Position numbers and translations under genes: made by a program. The notes under the pieces were generated by a model. It ran no database searches. It had not been told where the DNA came from and was given only the letters and a program-made list of their open reading frames with translations. Shown here piece by piece: positions 6,598-8,038 of a stretch of 8,038 bases of DNA. The DNA is taken from NCBI RefSeq assembly GCF_041601295.1, contig NZ_JBFIII010000112.1:1-8038 (forward strand). The letters are read 5' to 3'. The stretch is from Immundisolibacter sp. (GTDB taxonomy: Bacteria; Pseudomonadota; Gammaproteobacteria; Immundisolibacterales; Immundisolibacteraceae). Position 1 is the stretch's first letter. Every line of letters starts with the position of its first letter.

Positions 6598-7524
6598 TCA
6601 GGTGACTTCGGCGAAAAACGCCTCCGGTACGGCGTTCTCGTAATAGAAAGCGCCACGGGGAAAGTGTTCCGCCTGCCAGACGATGGGTGGCACCCAGCCA
6701 GGGGCGCCAGGGGCCAGATAGGCACCGTTGTAGAACTCGTTGCGATTGCCGGACGGGTCGTGAAAGTAAATGGTGGTGACGCCCGCAATGCCATGGCGGG
6801 TAATGCCGTATTCGAGGGCTGGGACGGCTTTTTCCTTCAGCAGGTCCACGCCGTGGATGACCTCGGTGCGGCTGTCCATGCCGAACGCCATATGGTGAAA
6901 CGTACCGTCCGGACCCGGGCCGATCGCCAGGTCGTGCATGGTGTGGCTGCAGGTAAGGAAGGCGGCGAGGGTATTGCCGGCCGGATCGATGACTTTCTCC
7001 GTAAGAGAAAAATCAAGTACTTCGGTTAGGAACTTCACGTCATCTTGCGGGTTTTGCGCCGAGATCAGCGTGTGGTCGAGATGTGTAACACGACCACCCG
7101 GGGTGCTGTGCGCGGACACCGGACTGGGGTTCTCCATGCCGGTGAGGTAGCCCACCTTGTCGGCATGGAAATAGAGCAGCATCTGTTGGCCGGAAGGCAA
7201 TGGAAAACGCACGCCCTCGCCCTGGCCCTTGACCGCTCCGGCAGGTATCCGCGTCACCGGTAGACCGTAAGCGGTCACCGCGGCAGCGGCTTCGTCCAGG
7301 TCCGCCCGGTCGCTGACTTTGAAGCCCAGGTGATCAACACCGGCAGTCTTGGCCGGATTCAGGATTACGCAGTGATGGTCCTGGGTGTCAGCCGCTTGCA
7401 GGTAAACGCGACCATCCGTGTCACGATCGGTTTCTCGCAGGCCCACGACGTGCACGTAGTGCTGCGCGGCGGCCTCGACGTCCATGACGTTCATGCTGGC
7501 GTAAGAGAATCGGCTGATGGCCAT
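6598..7524 (-). CDS. Extradiol ring-cleavage dioxygenase, catechol 2,3-dioxygenase type
   Basis: A 308-residue two-domain extradiol dioxygenase that should open a catechol-type ring next to the hydroxyls using Fe(II) and O2. The metal triad is present: His151 (HLDHTLI), His210/211 (FHHMAF) and Glu263 (NRNEFYNG). The acid-base set of XylE is also present as His197 (MHDLAI), His244 and Tyr253. The stretch 242-263 matches the extradiol dioxygenase signature (TRH, seven residues, IY, then DPSG and Glu). The N-terminal domain (1-140) is a degenerate VOC repeat without the ligands, as usual. Length matches XylE-type enzymes (about 307). GGAGGAG lies 6 nt before the ATG. It follows the ferredoxin by 67 bp and precedes an active-site-variant paralogue. 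The substrate is a catechol or substituted catechol; which one cannot be read from sequence. Confidence 0.92.
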   Translation of the reverse strand: MAISRFSYASMNVMDVEAAAQHYVHVVGLRETDRDTDGRVYLQAADTQDHHCVILNPAKTAGVDHLGFKVSDRADLDEAAAAVTAYGLPVTRIPAGAVKGQGEGVRFPLPSGQQMLLYFHADKVGYLTGMENPSPVSAHSTPGGRVTHLDHTLISAQNPQDDVKFLTEVLDFSLTEKVIDPAGNTLAAFLTCSHTMHDLAIGPGPDGTFHHMAFGMDSRTEVIHGVDLLKEKAVPALEYGITRHGIAGVTTIYFHDPSGNRNEFYNGAYLAPGAPGWVPPIVWQAEHFPRGAFYYENAVPEAFFAEVT

Positions 7525-7530
7525 ATCTGG

Positions 7531-7537
7531 CTCCTCC
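7531..7537 (-). promoter_or_regulatory. Strong ribosome binding site of the extradiol dioxygenase
   Basis: On the minus strand GGAGGAG stands 6 nt before the ATG at 7524. It fixes the start and is the best Shine-Dalgarno site in the window, which would favour high expression of the dioxygenase. Confidence 0.75.
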
Positions 7538-7591
7538 GGTGGGGATTACTCTGGGTCTAGCGCGGTCCGTCCCTGGCGTGTTCGCTCTCGA

Positions 7592-7921
7592 TTATCTACC
7601 TATAAGCCGTGATAGCGGTGAGTTCTCGACATGGCGCCACGGGTGGGCGGTTTCTATCACCAGCGCGCTGGTCGGCACGGCGCGGCACAGCAGCGCGTAG
7701 CAATCGCTGCCGGAGGCTTCGTCGAGCCAACGGGCCGAGGCGGGCAGGGGATAGTGCACCGTGCCTGCAACAATGCGCGCCCGACAGGCGCCGCAGCCGC
7801 CTTGCTCGCAGGCGACATGGATGGTGATTGCGGCCCGGCGGGCGGCGGTGACCACTGTTTCGGCCGCCTCACAGGCAAAGCTCACCTCCGGCTGGTTCGC
7901 GTGGCGCAAGGTCACCTGCAT
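7592..7921 (-). CDS. Plant-type [2Fe-2S] ferredoxin, possibly dioxygenase-reactivating (XylT/NahT-like)
   Basis: A 109-residue soluble ferredoxin. The cluster motif ACEQGGCGACRARI gives Cys38, Cys43 and Cys46, with the fourth ligand Cys79 in YALLCRAVP after 32 residues, the normal plant-type pattern. Cys17 and Cys74 are extra. In xyl and nah meta-cleavage operons a ferredoxin of this class (XylT, NahT) sits directly before catechol 2,3-dioxygenase and re-reduces its oxidised iron. The same order here, with the dioxygenase 67 bp downstream, supports that role by analogy. It could instead feed electrons to an oxygenase encoded beyond the window, perhaps by the gene ending 9 bp upstream. The start is ATG without a clear Shine-Dalgarno, suggesting translational coupling with that gene. 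No reductase domain is fused. Confidence 0.85.
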   Translation of the reverse strand: MQVTLRHANQPEVSFACEAAETVVTAARRAAITIHVACEQGGCGACRARIVAGTVHYPLPASARWLDEASGSDCYALLCRAVPTSALVIETAHPWRHVENSPLSRLIGR

Positions 7922-7930
7922 GGCGGCTGG

Positions 7931-8038
7931 CTAGGCCGCGGCGCCGGCCGTGGGCAGGGCCGCTGCCAGACGGTCGCGGAGCAGATACAGGCAAGCGCTC
8001 CCCTTGCCGGCCTCACTGGCCAGCAATTTGAGCGCCTC
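7931..8038 (-). CDS. C-terminal 35 codons of an unidentified protein (5' end off window)
   Basis: The minus-strand frame is open from the window edge to TAG at 7931-7933, giving 35 residues: a helix-like stretch (EALKLLASEAGKGSACLYLL, then RDRLAAAL) and an Ala-rich tail. Only 9 bp separate its stop from the ferredoxin start, so the two are probably in one operon and translationally coupled. In naphthalene clusters the gene before the ferredoxin is a salicylate hydroxylase, but the visible residues do not let me assign any family. Confidence 0.6.
   Translation of the reverse strand, partial: EALKLLASEAGKGSACLYLLRDRLAAALPTAGAAA

Noticed and set aside
1..8038. Mobile element, CRISPR array, tRNA or phage features
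   Set aside because: No transposase, integrase, terminal repeats, regularly spaced repeats or tRNA-like folds were seen on either strand.

Overview
The window is GC-rich DNA, most likely from a betaproteobacterium (Burkholderiales or Rhodocyclales) or a similar high-GC proteobacterium. That guess rests on base composition, Shine-Dalgarno sites and gene content; no phylogenetic marker is present. Nearly all of it is one aromatic-acid catabolism locus. I see no tRNA, rRNA, CRISPR array, insertion sequence or integrase.

Layout. Left minus-strand block: a crotonase-fold enzyme resembling hydroxycinnamoyl-CoA hydratase-lyase (935-1756), followed downstream by a substrate-binding-protein-like gene with no visible signal peptide (828 down to the window edge, 3' end cut off). 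A 299-bp divergent intergenic region (1757-2055) holds the ribosome binding sites and any promoters. Central plus-strand block: two tandem, closely related UbiD-family (prenyl-FMN-dependent) decarboxylases (2056-3528 and 3632-5068), separated by a perfect 14-bp stem-loop, then a small DUF488 gene (5117-5503). Right minus-strand block, read right to left: the last 35 codons of an unidentified gene (7931 to edge), a plant-type [2Fe-2S] ferredoxin (7592-7921), a complete catechol-2,3-dioxygenase-type extradiol dioxygenase (6598-7524), and a second VOC/extradiol homologue (5567-6523). The second homologue keeps the metal ligands but has lost the other catalytic residues. The central and right blocks converge at about 5504-5566.

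How the genes may work together (inference): an aromatic acid, possibly arising by side-chain shortening of an aromatic acyl-CoA, is decarboxylated by one or both UbiD enzymes to a catechol-like diphenol. The extradiol dioxygenase then opens the ring, and the adjacent ferredoxin resembles XylT/NahT proteins that re-reduce inactivated catechol 2,3-dioxygenase. The substrate cannot be named from sequence. No UbiX flavin prenyltransferase, regulator, or complete transporter lies in the window.

The most interesting points are the paired UbiD paralogues with different residues at a metal-site position, the catalytically altered dioxygenase paralogue beside an intact one, and a hydratase-lyase-like enzyme lacking two of its family's active-site residues.
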